Below, one piece after another: positions 1 to 5,143 of a stretch of 11,258 bases of DNA. Position numbers and translations under genes: made by a program. Position 1 is the stretch's first letter. The number at the start of each line of letters is the position of its first letter. This DNA comes from an uncultured Eubacteriales bacterium (GTDB taxonomy: Bacteria; Bacillota; Clostridia; Oscillospirales; UMGS1783): the NCBI GenBank assembly GCA_905209135.1, contig CAJLRT010000018.1:1-11258 (forward strand), in the 5' to 3' direction. The notes beneath the pieces were generated by a model, which saw nothing but the letters and a program-made list of their open reading frames with translations, did no database searches and had not been told where the DNA came from.

Positions 1-2
1 AC

Positions 3-917
3 CGCCCGAACGCCGTCCGTTGGACCTACCAGATTACCGACAAGGACTATAAGGGGTTTATCGGGCTTGTCAATAAGTATAATAAGCTTACGAAAAGTGA
101 GTCAGTATCTCTGGCATCATGCGAAGATATCCGGAATATTTATGATGAGCTGGTACTGGAAGAAGTTGTTGCAGAGGATCCGCAAAACGCCCCTGATGGG
201 AAAATCTTTCGGAAGGATCAGACTACCATTCGCAGCGCAACAGAGAAAGTGATCCACGCAGGCCTGACACCGGAGGGAAAGATTATCGAAGCAATGGAAA
301 AGGCGCTTGCGTTTCTCCACGATGATTCCATACTGTGGCTATTTCGGATCTGCATTTTCCATTATATGATTGAATATATCCATCCGTTTTATGATGGAAA
401 TGGACGGCTGGGCCGGTTTATTCTGAGCTACTGCATTGCGGAGAAATGTGAGAGCCTGAGTGCCTATCGCATTTCGGAAACGGTGAAAGAAAACATCAAA
501 GACTATTATGAAGCGTTTCGGGTCTGTAATGATCCGCGCAATCTTGGCGATTTGACGCCGTTCCTGTTGATGATGTTGGAAATGCTCTTGAAAGCCATGC
601 AGGAACTCGTAGACGGGCTGCAGAGACGGAAAATTCAGTGGGATCGGTACGAGAAGCTGGTAGATACTTTGCCGAAGAGCAAAAACGAAAAAATGCGTCT
701 GGTTTACAGTTTGCTGATTCAAGCGGCGTTGTTTTCGGAGGACGGGATATCCACTTCTGAATTGCAGGAGGTTTGTGGAATCAGCTATGGAACGCTCCGG
801 AAGCTGCTGGATAATGTAAGAGATCAAGGGCTGCTGATCCAGACAAAGCGGGGGCGGGAAAACTGTTTTGAAATGGACTTGAACCTTCTGGATGAAAAAT
901 TCATGAAACAGAACTAA
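3..917 (+). CDS. Fic family protein, 5' end outside the window
   Basis: The reading frame is open from the first bases, so the true start lies upstream; 304 residues are visible. The Fic signature HPFYDGNGRLGR (bases 381-416) matches HPFx(D/E)GNGRxxR, which carries the catalytic histidine and the phosphate-binding GNGR loop. Proteins of this family usually transfer AMP from ATP to hydroxyl side chains of target proteins, in the cytoplasm. About 60 residues before the stop, a segment reading ISTSELQEVCGISYGTLRKLL followed by a basic beta hairpin looks like a winged helix-turn-helix, as in the large stand-alone Fic proteins with a C-terminal HTH. The inhibitory helix motif (S/T)xxxE(G/N) cannot be judged because the N-terminus is missing. 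The gene ends in a hairpin facing a minus-strand gene. Whether it belongs to the prophage or the host flank is unclear. The family call is secure; the target is unknown. Confidence 0.9.
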   Translation, partial: RPNAVRWTYQITDKDYKGFIGLVNKYNKLTKSESVSLASCEDIRNIYDELVLEEVVAEDPQNAPDGKIFRKDQTTIRSATEKVIHAGLTPEGKIIEAMEKALAFLHDDSILWLFRICIFHYMIEYIHPFYDGNGRLGRFILSYCIAEKCESLSAYRISETVKENIKDYYEAFRVCNDPRNLGDLTPFLLMMLEMLLKAMQELVDGLQRRKIQWDRYEKLVDTLPKSKNEKMRLVYSLLIQAALFSEDGISTSELQEVCGISYGTLRKLLDNVRDQGLLIQTKRGRENCFEMDLNLLDEKFMKQN

Positions 918-933
918 ACCTTTGCGTTTGTAT

Positions 934-962
934 ATTGCCCCGGTGCGTTGCGCCGGGGCAAT
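934..962. terminator. bidirectional hairpin terminator between convergent genes
   Basis: The arms 934-946 and 950-962 (core TTGCCCCGGTGC / GCGCCGGGGCAA) form a 13-bp stem with one G-T wobble and a three-base loop. It sits between the stop of the Fic gene (917) and the stop of the minus-strand small gene (965). The tract after the stem on the plus strand is only moderately T-rich (TTCTCATTCTCCCTT), so efficiency is uncertain, but the position fits shared termination. Confidence 0.75.
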
Positions 963-964
963 TC

Positions 965-1126
965 TCATTCTCCCTTAGTCAGGAAATGCCGCCTGTACAG
1001 CTCTTTCAGCTCATCGGCGGTGTAGTTCGTGCCGAACCGGCGATTGATGAGGCCACGCGTGATGCCCCAATTCCAGCCGTATTTGTGGACCATGCGGTAG
1101 ATGACGCTATAGATTTCTGTCTGCAT
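965..1126 (-). CDS. 53-residue conserved-looking small protein coupled to the Mrr-type gene
   Basis: This 53-residue ORF starts at ATG 1126 and stops at 965. Its Shine-Dalgarno GAGGAGG overlaps the TGA stop of the nuclease gene just upstream (1142-1144), about 10 bases before the ATG, so translation is probably coupled. The product begins MQTEIYSVIYRM and is rich in aromatic and basic residues (Y, W, R, H), with a segment NWGITRGLINRRFG and then a helix TADELKELYRRHF. It has no signal peptide or membrane segment. I do not recognise a named family. The basic, helical character would suit a small nucleic-acid-binding or phage regulatory protein, but that is inference. It ends three bases from the hairpin terminator. 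Confidence 0.75.
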   Translation of the reverse strand: MQTEIYSVIYRMVHKYGWNWGITRGLINRRFGTNYTADELKELYRRHFLTKGE

Positions 1127-1141
1127 GCGTGCCACGCCTCC

Positions 1142-2164
1142 TCACACGGCGCTTTCTTCGCTGATCGCGCTGTCGATCATCTGCTGTAGCTTATCGCGAT
1201 CCCACAGCAAAATGCCGTTCTTTTCGGCCAGTTGCTTTGCACCGGCGGTAAAATAATTATTTGTCATCACAACACCAACATGGCAGTTGTACATGCTTTT
1301 ACCGGCGCACACTTCCTGCACTGGCGTGTTCCCCAGCGCGGAAGAATAGCATTTACACTGGACGGCATAGCGCACGCCTTCTTTTTCGGCAATCACATCA
1401 ACACCTTGGTCTCCAGAACCAGGCGTCACAGACACGTTGACAAAGCCGTTTTTTCGCAGCAGGTCAGCGCAATAGTTTTCAAATTCATGGCCTTCCATAC
1501 CGTCAGTTTCAGAAATGTCGATGCCTGGCATCGTGCCTTCGCAACGAACCGTGCCGTCAGCAGCTGCATATGTGTTTATAACACCGCATTCCGCAAATAA
1601 CTGGTTGCGTAGTTTAATCGCAAATTCCATGGTCTCATCATCGAATTCGTTTTTGTGTTTTTCAATTTCATCTGCAAATATGCGGCATAGGCTCTCTACA
1701 TGGCTGCGGCTGTTTCTGTATGTTGTTTTCGCCGCTTTTTTTACGCTGTTGTAATGCCGTTCGATAGCATCTCTTGTGTGCCATTGCTTGTTATTGACGA
1801 AAATGTCGTACTGAATAGATGGTTTCAAAGTGAATGGCACACGATCTTCAAATGCAATCAATTCATGTGTTTCGGACAGTATGGAATGATAGTAGGACAA
1901 AAACGTTTCGATGTCGTCAGCCTCGTTCGCCAATTCTGTAGACGCCTGCGCTTTTGCAATCAGATCTTGAACCGTTGAGTACATCTTTGTTTTTCTTCGC
2001 TTAGACGCCCAAAAAAGAGCAGCGCCGCTGCCGACAAGAAGTATACCATCCACAGCGAATCCGACCGTGCCGTTTATAACGCCTATCATGAAAACCGGAA
2101 ATGCCAACGAAAAGCATATGACTCCGATCCACTGCAGCCCGTCAAGCTTTTGCTTGTTCTTCAC
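1142..2164 (-). CDS. membrane-anchored Mrr-type restriction endonuclease
   Basis: The encoded protein has about 340 residues. Residues near 10-30 and 35-53 are two hydrophobic segments followed by SKRRK, indicating an N-terminal membrane anchor with the rest in the cytoplasm. The middle (about 60-215) is charged and probably helical. The last ~110 residues are an Mrr_cat/restriction endonuclease-like domain: GHEFENYCADLLRKNGF, then TPGSGDQGVDVI with the catalytic Asp, AVQCKCY as the QxK part of the D-(Q/E)xK site, and a terminal strand-helix region ending LLWDRDKLQQMI. Mrr-type domains cleave DNA, often modified DNA. The GTG at 2164 is chosen as start because a GAGGG lies seven bases before it; a TTG at 2170 in the same frame has no well-placed site. 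A promoter at 2253-2281 precedes it. It is clearly AT-richer than the replication genes, which suggests separate acquisition. Confidence 0.85.
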   Translation of the reverse strand: MKNKQKLDGLQWIGVICFSLAFPVFMIGVINGTVGFAVDGILLVGSGAALFWASKRRKTKMYSTVQDLIAKAQASTELANEADDIETFLSYYHSILSETHELIAFEDRVPFTLKPSIQYDIFVNNKQWHTRDAIERHYNSVKKAAKTTYRNSRSHVESLCRIFADEIEKHKNEFDDETMEFAIKLRNQLFAECGVINTYAAADGTVRCEGTMPGIDISETDGMEGHEFENYCADLLRKNGFVNVSVTPGSGDQGVDVIAEKEGVRYAVQCKCYSSALGNTPVQEVCAGKSMYNCHVGVVMTNNYFTAGAKQLAEKNGILLWDRDKLQQMIDSAISEESAV

Positions 2165-2252
2165 AATCAATCCCTCGTTTCTGTTCTTCCTTCAACTGTT
2201 TATGTATCATCCTTCTGTCATGTGGCAACATAGACACACGGCTGATAATTGA

Positions 2253-2281
2253 AAAATAGCATATTTCGGGCAGTATTGCAA
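2253..2281 (-). promoter_or_regulatory. promoter for the Mrr-type gene
   Basis: On the minus strand, TTGCAA (2276-2281), a 17-base spacer and TATTTT (2253-2258) form a plausible sigma-A promoter. The start site would fall near 2246, leaving a leader of about 80 bases before the GTG start. It lies just downstream, in transcription direction, of the palindrome at 2293-2318. Confidence 0.55.
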
Positions 2282-2292
2282 TAAGTTAGCAA

Positions 2293-2318
2293 AAAACGTT
2301 CGGAATACCGAACGTTTT
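2293..2318. repeat. perfect 26-base palindrome in a divergent intergenic region
   Basis: AAAACGTTCGG (2293-2303) and CCGAACGTTTT (2308-2318) are perfect 11-base inverted arms around AATA. The element lies between the minus-strand nuclease gene and the plus-strand XRE gene that starts at 2349. Between two divergent genes an operator is more natural than a terminator, and the adjacent HTH protein is the obvious candidate ligand. Because A-rich and T-rich flanks also give it intrinsic-terminator shape in both directions, that role is not excluded. Confidence 0.6.
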
Positions 2319-2348
2319 CAACATGCAGCCGAAAAATGTGGTAGGATT

Positions 2349-2552
2349 ATGGCGAGGATGAAAAACAATGTACGGGAGTATAGAGAATACAAGGGCGTCA
2401 GCCTGCGCTGGCTGGCCGGAAAGGTGGGGTGTGGGACAAGCACACTATGCGACATAGAGAGGGGCAAGAGCATACCAAACGTCCGCCTCGCCATTCGGAT
2501 AGCGCGGGTGCTGGGGACGACCGCGGAAAATTTGTGGGAGGGAGAGCTATGA
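2349..2552 (+). CDS. small XRE-family helix-turn-helix regulator
   Basis: This 67-residue protein consists almost only of a Cro/CI-type HTH. Residues 8-60 show the five-helix pattern: VREYREYKGVSLRWLAGKVG (helices 1-2), CGTSTLCDIERG (recognition helix, with S in the usual xTxxxIExG pattern), SIPNVRLAIRIARVLGT and LWEGE at the end. Proteins of this size usually bind palindromic operators as dimers. The start ATG at 2349 has a TAGGA a few bases before it; an in-frame ATG at 2358 is an alternative. The palindrome at 2293-2318 lies about 30 bases upstream. Its stop overlaps the next start in ATGA, so both are co-translated. It is transcribed towards the main repressor and could be a second regulator of the lysogenic region. 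Confidence 0.85.
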   Translation: MARMKNNVREYREYKGVSLRWLAGKVGCGTSTLCDIERGKSIPNVRLAIRIARVLGTTAENLWEGEL

Positions 2553-2659
2553 CGGAAACAGAATGGAGGACGTACTTACGGCGCGAGATCGAGCGGCTGC
2601 TGGATGAAGCAAGTGAACAAAAGCTGCGGCTGACGCTGGCACTGCTGCGCGCAGCGTAA
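2549..2659 (+). CDS. 36-residue small ORF coupled to the XRE regulator
   Basis: This ORF starts at ATG 2549, overlapping the stop of the XRE gene by four bases, with GGGAGGGAGAG directly upstream as a strong ribosome binding site. The product is one predicted amphipathic helix: MTETEWRTYLRREIERL, a short charged turn, then QKLRLTLALLRAA. It has no cysteines and no membrane segment. Its Leu/Arg-rich C-terminus recalls small phage proteins of unknown role found next to repressors. It ends 20 bases before the hairpin at 2679-2714. The start signal and operon position support a real gene; function is unknown. Confidence 0.65.
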   Translation: MTETEWRTYLRREIERLLDEASEQKLRLTLALLRAA

Positions 2660-2678
2660 AGAAAAACAGAAAAGCGAA

Positions 2679-2714
2679 GAAAGAGGAGCAGGAAATCAAT
2701 CCTGCTCCTCTTTC
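2679..2714. terminator. bidirectional intrinsic terminator between the XRE gene pair and the repressor gene
   Basis: The arms 2679-2693 and 2700-2714 (GAAAGAGGAGCAGGA and its exact complement) form a perfect 15-bp stem with loop AATCAA. T-richness follows on the plus strand (TTTCGCGTTTTC), and A-rich sequence at 2661-2673 gives a U-rich tail on the minus strand. The hairpin contains the stop codon and the last codons of the minus-strand repressor, so both converging transcripts end here. Confidence 0.85.
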
Positions 2715-3079
2715 GCGTTTTCGGCGGTGATCTGCCGGGCAAAGTCCTCGATGTCGGCCCAACGCTCTTCCGGAAGACGGGCCAGTGCCAGAAGGAAACG
2801 GCGCTTAAAGTCGTCGCCTGCGCCAATGGTCGCTCGGCCGACAAAGTCAATGATCTCTTCGTCGCGCGTAGTTGCCGTAAACATCTTGCCGTCGCCGGTG
2901 CGCAGCCAATGTTCGTCAACGTGGAACTCGCGGCAAATCAAGCTGATTATGGCGTCAATGGGTTCGTTCCTGCCAACTTCGTAATTGGCAACGGCGCCGC
3001 GCTTAATACCGATTCTGTCGGCAAATTCCTGCTGCGAAAGGCCGAGGACGGTGCGGACTTCCTTGATGCGATCGTGCAT
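2696..3079 (-). CDS. XRE-family phage repressor (CI-like)
   Basis: This 127-residue protein has an N-terminal HTH: residues 1-60 include IKEVRTVLGLSQQEFADRIG, then IKRGAVANYEVGRNEP and an extension to WLRTGDGKMF, the usual layout of Firmicutes phage repressors. The remaining part (70-127) is helical and charged and probably mediates dimerisation. No S24/LexA-type protease domain is present, so RecA-stimulated self-cleavage is not expected. The start ATG at 3079 is chosen because AGGAG lies eight bases upstream; a GTG at 3088 and an ATG at 3085 are in frame but poorly spaced. A near-consensus promoter at 3100-3128 drives it, back to back with the early rightward promoter. Position and divergence argue that it is the lysogeny repressor acting on the operators in 3105-3215. 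Confidence 0.88.
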   Translation of the reverse strand: MHDRIKEVRTVLGLSQQEFADRIGIKRGAVANYEVGRNEPIDAIISLICREFHVDEHWLRTGDGKMFTATTRDEEIIDFVGRATIGAGDDFKRRFLLALARLPEERWADIEDFARQITAENAKEEQD

Positions 3080-3099
3080 AAGCATCACTCCTCACGAAG

Positions 3100-3128
3100 A
3101 GGATAGCACAATGTTGCGAGAGTGTCAA
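3100..3128 (-). promoter_or_regulatory. repressor promoter
   Basis: On the minus strand, TTGACA (3123-3128), a 17-base spacer and TATCCT (3100-3105) lie 20 bases before the repressor start codon. The start site is near 3093, so the leader is very short but includes the AGGAG site. The sequence TGTTG-9-CAACA (3112-3130) overlaps the -35 and spacer and may be an autoregulatory operator. Confidence 0.8.
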
Positions 3129-3215
3129 CATTTTTTGCAACAACAGCACAAAAACACCTTGACAACAGTAACGTCGTGGCGTATTATAGCAACAGTAGCA
3201 CATAGCAATGCAACA
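3112..3215. promoter_or_regulatory. putative operator cluster of the genetic switch
   Basis: The half-site GCAACA occurs at 3137-3142, 3189-3194 and 3210-3215, and its complement TGTTGC at 3112-3117. AGCACA occurs at 3105-3110, 3145-3150 and again near 3196. One pairing gives TGTTG-9-CAACA at 3112-3130. The sites cover both promoters of the divergent region, as expected for phage repressor operators. The exact operator length cannot be fixed by eye. Confidence 0.45.
3159..3187 (+). promoter_or_regulatory. early rightward promoter
   Basis: TTGACA (3159-3164), a 17-base spacer and TATTAT (3182-3187) form an almost perfect housekeeping promoter. It reads into the 46-residue gene at 3237 and the early genes beyond. 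It is divergent from the repressor promoter, with the -35 elements 30 bases apart, and a GCAACA site begins two bases after its -10. Confidence 0.85.
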
Positions 3216-3236
3216 AAGTGCGAGGAGGTGACGAAA

Positions 3237-3377
3237 ATGCTTACAAAGAACGAGCAGAAAACCATCGAGCGGCTGGCGACGGTCATGCAGAGCATGGACG
3301 ATTTGCAGAAGGCACAGCTGTGCGCCTTTGCGGAGGGGCTGGCGATGGCGCTGGAGCACAGTAAGCGCGCGTCGTAA
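3237..3377 (+). CDS. 46-residue first early gene product
   Basis: This is the first ORF after the rightward promoter, where a cro-like or anti-repressor gene is often found. Start ATG 3237 has a full GAGGAGGTGA seven bases or fewer upstream. The product (MLTKNEQKTIERLATVMQSM, then DLQKAQLCAFAEGLAMALEH and a basic tail) is predicted to be two amphipathic helices; no HTH is evident, so a Cro function is not supported. Similar short helical proteins follow the switch in many Firmicutes phages without an assigned role. The stop is followed by a GC-rich inverted repeat (GCGCGC) and then by a hairpin at 3404-3429. Confidence 0.75.
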   Translation: MLTKNEQKTIERLATVMQSMDDLQKAQLCAFAEGLAMALEHSKRAS

Positions 3378-3403
3378 GGCGCGCGCAATTCATTAAGCAA
3401 AAG

Positions 3404-3432
3404 ACCATCCGCAAGACTTTGCAGATGGTTTT
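3404..3432 (+). terminator. attenuator-like hairpin between early genes
   Basis: ACCATCCGCAA (3404-3414) and TTGCAGATGGT (3419-3429) pair over 11 positions with a single C-A mismatch around loop GACT, followed by TTTT. It lies between the first and second early genes, 27 bases after the first stop, where it could reduce or condition read-through. The short T tract makes it a weak terminator. It is bracketed by an 11-base direct repeat. Confidence 0.5.
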
Positions 3433-3463
3433 GGACGCAATTCATTCGATTGGAGGTGAGGAC

Positions 3464-3694
3464 ATGTACCAAGCGGCAAAAATGATGATCGCAAGCGATG
3501 GAAGGCGGAGTGCGGTACTGCTCGACGGCGTTATGATCGGCGTCGGCGTTGACGGCATCCGCCTCGACGTGAAGGAAGGTGTAGCGGAGCTGAGCATTAC
3601 TGGCATTGATGTGGAGCGGTTCCGAGCCGGAAATGAAGCGGACTTCGAGCGCTTTTGCACCGGATCGTCAGGGGATGAACTGGGCGGAGAATGA
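3464..3694 (+). CDS. 76-residue early protein of unknown function
   Basis: Start ATG 3464 is chosen because GGAGGTGAGG lies just before it; the same frame is open further upstream (to 3419) but without a site. The protein (MYQAAKMMIASDGRRSAVLL, then DGVMIGVGVDGIRLDVKEG, then a strand-helix AELSITGIDVERFRAGNEADFERF) looks like a small alpha/beta fold with several beta strands. I do not recognise a family. Its last 27 bases overlap the end of the minus-strand gene at 3668. The 18 bases up to and including its ATG are identical to those before the gene at 4063, so both are expected to be translated at similar strength. Confidence 0.7.
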   Translation: MYQAAKMMIASDGRRSAVLLDGVMIGVGVDGIRLDVKEGVAELSITGIDVERFRAGNEADFERFCTGSSGDELGGE

Positions 3695-3973
3695 TAGCCA
3701 TTCCTTTATGGTGTCGACGGGCAAATTCTCCATGAATATGATACCGGAATCGGTAAGCGTGTAATTGCCGCAGATGTCCGTTTTTACATATTTCGCGTTT
3801 GACAGCTCTGCCAAGCTGTCGGAGACGGCCGCATCGATGGCGGCGGCATCGTGCGATTCGGTATCGAAATAAACCGCGGAGGATTTTGCTTCCCCGTTTG
3901 CGCGCCTCGATTTATAGGCTTTGTAGATCGTGGCGAGAACCTTTTTCGCGTCCCTGGTAAGTGTGTGATCCAT
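3668..3973 (-). CDS. 101-residue winged-helix-like protein, opposite to the early operon
   Basis: Start ATG 3973 has GGAGAGG about eight bases upstream. Residues 8-25 form a helix (DAKKVLATIYKAYKSRR). The segment AIDAAVSDSLAELSNAKYVKT looks like a helix pair leading into a wing, CGNYTLTDSGIIFMENLP, in the pattern of small phage winged-helix proteins whose wing ends in LTDxGxxxME. DNA binding is plausible but not shown. The gene has its own predicted promoter (4007-4035) and runs against its neighbours, overlapping the end of the 76-residue gene. That arrangement suggests a separately expressed accessory (moron) gene or a local antagonist of the early genes. Confidence 0.75.
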   Translation of the reverse strand: MDHTLTRDAKKVLATIYKAYKSRRANGEAKSSAVYFDTESHDAAAIDAAVSDSLAELSNAKYVKTDICGNYTLTDSGIIFMENLPVDTIKEWLSFSAQFIP

Positions 3974-4006
3974 GATTTTTCCTCTCCTTGATTCAGTTTC
4001 AGAATG

Positions 4007-4035
4007 ATTCTATCACTCGCATGAAGAGGAAACAA
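4007..4035 (-). promoter_or_regulatory. promoter of the winged-helix-like gene
   Basis: On the minus strand, TTGTTT (4030-4035), a 17-base spacer and TAGAAT (4007-4012) lie 33 bases before the start codon. A weaker plus-strand candidate (TTGATT at 3988-3993, 17 bases, TATCAC at 4011-4016) overlaps it and could drive the gene at 4063, so the two may compete. Confidence 0.5.
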
Positions 4036-4062
4036 GAAAATGTGTTAATTGGAGGTGAGGAC

Positions 4063-4509
4063 ATGGATTCTATGGAGCTTCACAGGGCGCTGCGGGCACA
4101 CTGCCAAAAAGAAAAGGCGGACTGCACAAAGTGCTGCCTGCGCCTTTTCTGCTACACGCCGCCATGTGAAATGACGGACGGCATAATGGAGGATGTTATT
4201 TCGTTTGCCGCCAGTCAGCATAGCCACACGGAAAGTCAAACTCATTTATGCCATTGCAGTGACGGTCGGCCGATGCCGTGCCCATGTGAACTGGACATGA
4301 GCACCGCACTAGGGTACGAACACAGCCGGCAAGGCAAGAAAACGATGAAGCTGACGGAGGACATGCTGCCGCATCACGTTGGATTTACCCCTCTGGAATG
4401 GATGCAAGCGACGTCCTGCCACAAAGAAGAACCTGATGGAGCTGAGCGGGAAGCGGCACGAGATACTCCCAAAGAGGATCTGCAGACGGCTCACAAGACC
4501 AATATTTGA
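4063..4509 (+). CDS. 148-residue cysteine-rich protein of unknown function
   Basis: Start ATG 4063 follows GGAGGTGAGG, the same 18-base initiation region as at 3464. The N-terminal half has a dense cluster of potential metal ligands: C14, C21, C24, C25, C30 and C35 (pattern CTKCCLRLFCYTPPC), then H62, C63, H64, C65, C73 and C75. That suggests a zinc-binding or iron-sulfur module, but no named family is recognised. The C-terminal third is polar and looks unstructured, and its last 125 bases overlap the 3' end of the minus-strand gene 4385-5035, so the reading frame there may be read-through produced by insertion of that gene. It lies in the early plus-strand series; function unknown. Confidence 0.65.
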   Translation: MDSMELHRALRAHCQKEKADCTKCCLRLFCYTPPCEMTDGIMEDVISFAASQHSHTESQTHLCHCSDGRPMPCPCELDMSTALGYEHSRQGKKTMKLTEDMLPHHVGFTPLEWMQATSCHKEEPDGAEREAARDTPKEDLQTAHKTNI

Positions 4510-5035
4510 TTGCCTGGTCGTACATCGCGGTTAAGAGGCAGCCGCAATAAGTGCCTGTTTCATCTGTTGTGAACGTGATACCGCCGCGCAGGTGCCTGGC
4601 GTCAAATCTCTTTAGATTGTCAGGTGCGGAGATCTGGAACACCCTTGCTTGTTCAGCGTGTTCCAAGCCCCATTTTTTGAAATCGGAAATCTGTTCAACT
4701 GCAAAAAGCGAAATGAGGCGAGAAGGGCAATGCGGAAAAAGCTGTCGGCGGACGAGTTCCACTGTGAATTCAATCAACTGCGAAGAGATCCTTCTGTTCG
4801 CGGCGGCGAGTGAATCAGCGGCGACGAAGAGCTGACCAAGCGGCATGGACTGTATGGCGGTCAGCATGGACGCACGATTTGTGAAGTAGTTCAGGCAATG
4901 CTGTGACACGCCGTTTTGGAAATCTAAAAAGAAGCGTGAGGCAGCTATGTCGTGCGGCAAATCCGACAGCGGGTGCAGCGAAAGCTCACCGCTTGTCGGA
5001 AAGCAGCCAGAGCGATCCATGTGGTAAAGAATCAT
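4385..5035 (-). CDS. DUF2441-like protein, possible ADP-ribosyltransferase-like fold
   Basis: This 216-residue protein starts at ATG 5035, with AAAGGA about ten bases upstream and its own strong promoter at 5083-5111. The N-terminus ILYHMDRSGCFPTSGELSL, the block RRQLFPHCPSRLISLFAVEQ, and YDQAIKYW followed by WEYLVPLP match what I recall of DUF2441-type proteins: YHxxR near the start, FPxxPSRxxSLF in the middle, KYWxG and a conserved Glu near the end. The order (Y-H/R, S-R-x-S, then E) also recalls ADP-ribosyltransferase-like folds, but this is inference. No signal peptide or membrane segment is present. The gene runs against the early operon and overlaps the gene at 4063-4509 by 125 bases, so it looks like an inserted accessory gene expressed independently, perhaps in the lysogen. 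Confidence 0.65.
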   Translation of the reverse strand: MILYHMDRSGCFPTSGELSLHPLSDLPHDIAASRFFLDFQNGVSQHCLNYFTNRASMLTAIQSMPLGQLFVAADSLAAANRRISSQLIEFTVELVRRQLFPHCPSRLISLFAVEQISDFKKWGLEHAEQARVFQISAPDNLKRFDARHLRGGITFTTDETGTYCGCLLTAMYDQAIKYWSCEPSADPLWEYLVPLPAQLHQVLLCGRTSLASIPEG

Positions 5036-5082
5036 GAGCTACACATCCTTTTGTACGCAAAATTTCCACGTTTGCCATTTGC

Positions 5083-5111
5083 AGTATATCAAAGCAACCC
5101 AAAGTTTTCAA
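5083..5111 (-). promoter_or_regulatory. promoter of the DUF2441-like gene
   Basis: On the minus strand, TTGAAA (5106-5111), a 17-base spacer and TATACT (5083-5088), preceded by TGA to give an extended -10 (TGATATACT), form one of the best promoters in the window. The start site is near 5076, giving a leader of about 40 bases. Confidence 0.75.
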
Positions 5112-5143
5112 TATCAGCACACTTTAAAAGGAGAGAGGTACAT

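Noticed and set aside
339..968. 209-residue minus-strand open frame opposite the Fic gene
   Set aside because: It lies fully opposite a gene with an intact Fic signature, and its translation shows no recognisable domain.
2158..2220. Leader peptide before the Mrr-type gene (22 codons, starting ATGATACATAAA)
   Set aside because: It overlaps the nuclease start out of frame, shows no regulatory residue run, and its ribosome site is poor.
2293..2318. LexA/DinR (SOS) box
   Set aside because: The arms read GTTCGG...CCGAAC, the reverse order of the Gram-positive box GAAC-4-GTTC, so it does not fit.
3112..3130. TGTTG-9-CAACA as a proven repressor operator
   Set aside because: The arms are only five bases long; kept only as part of a tentative operator cluster.
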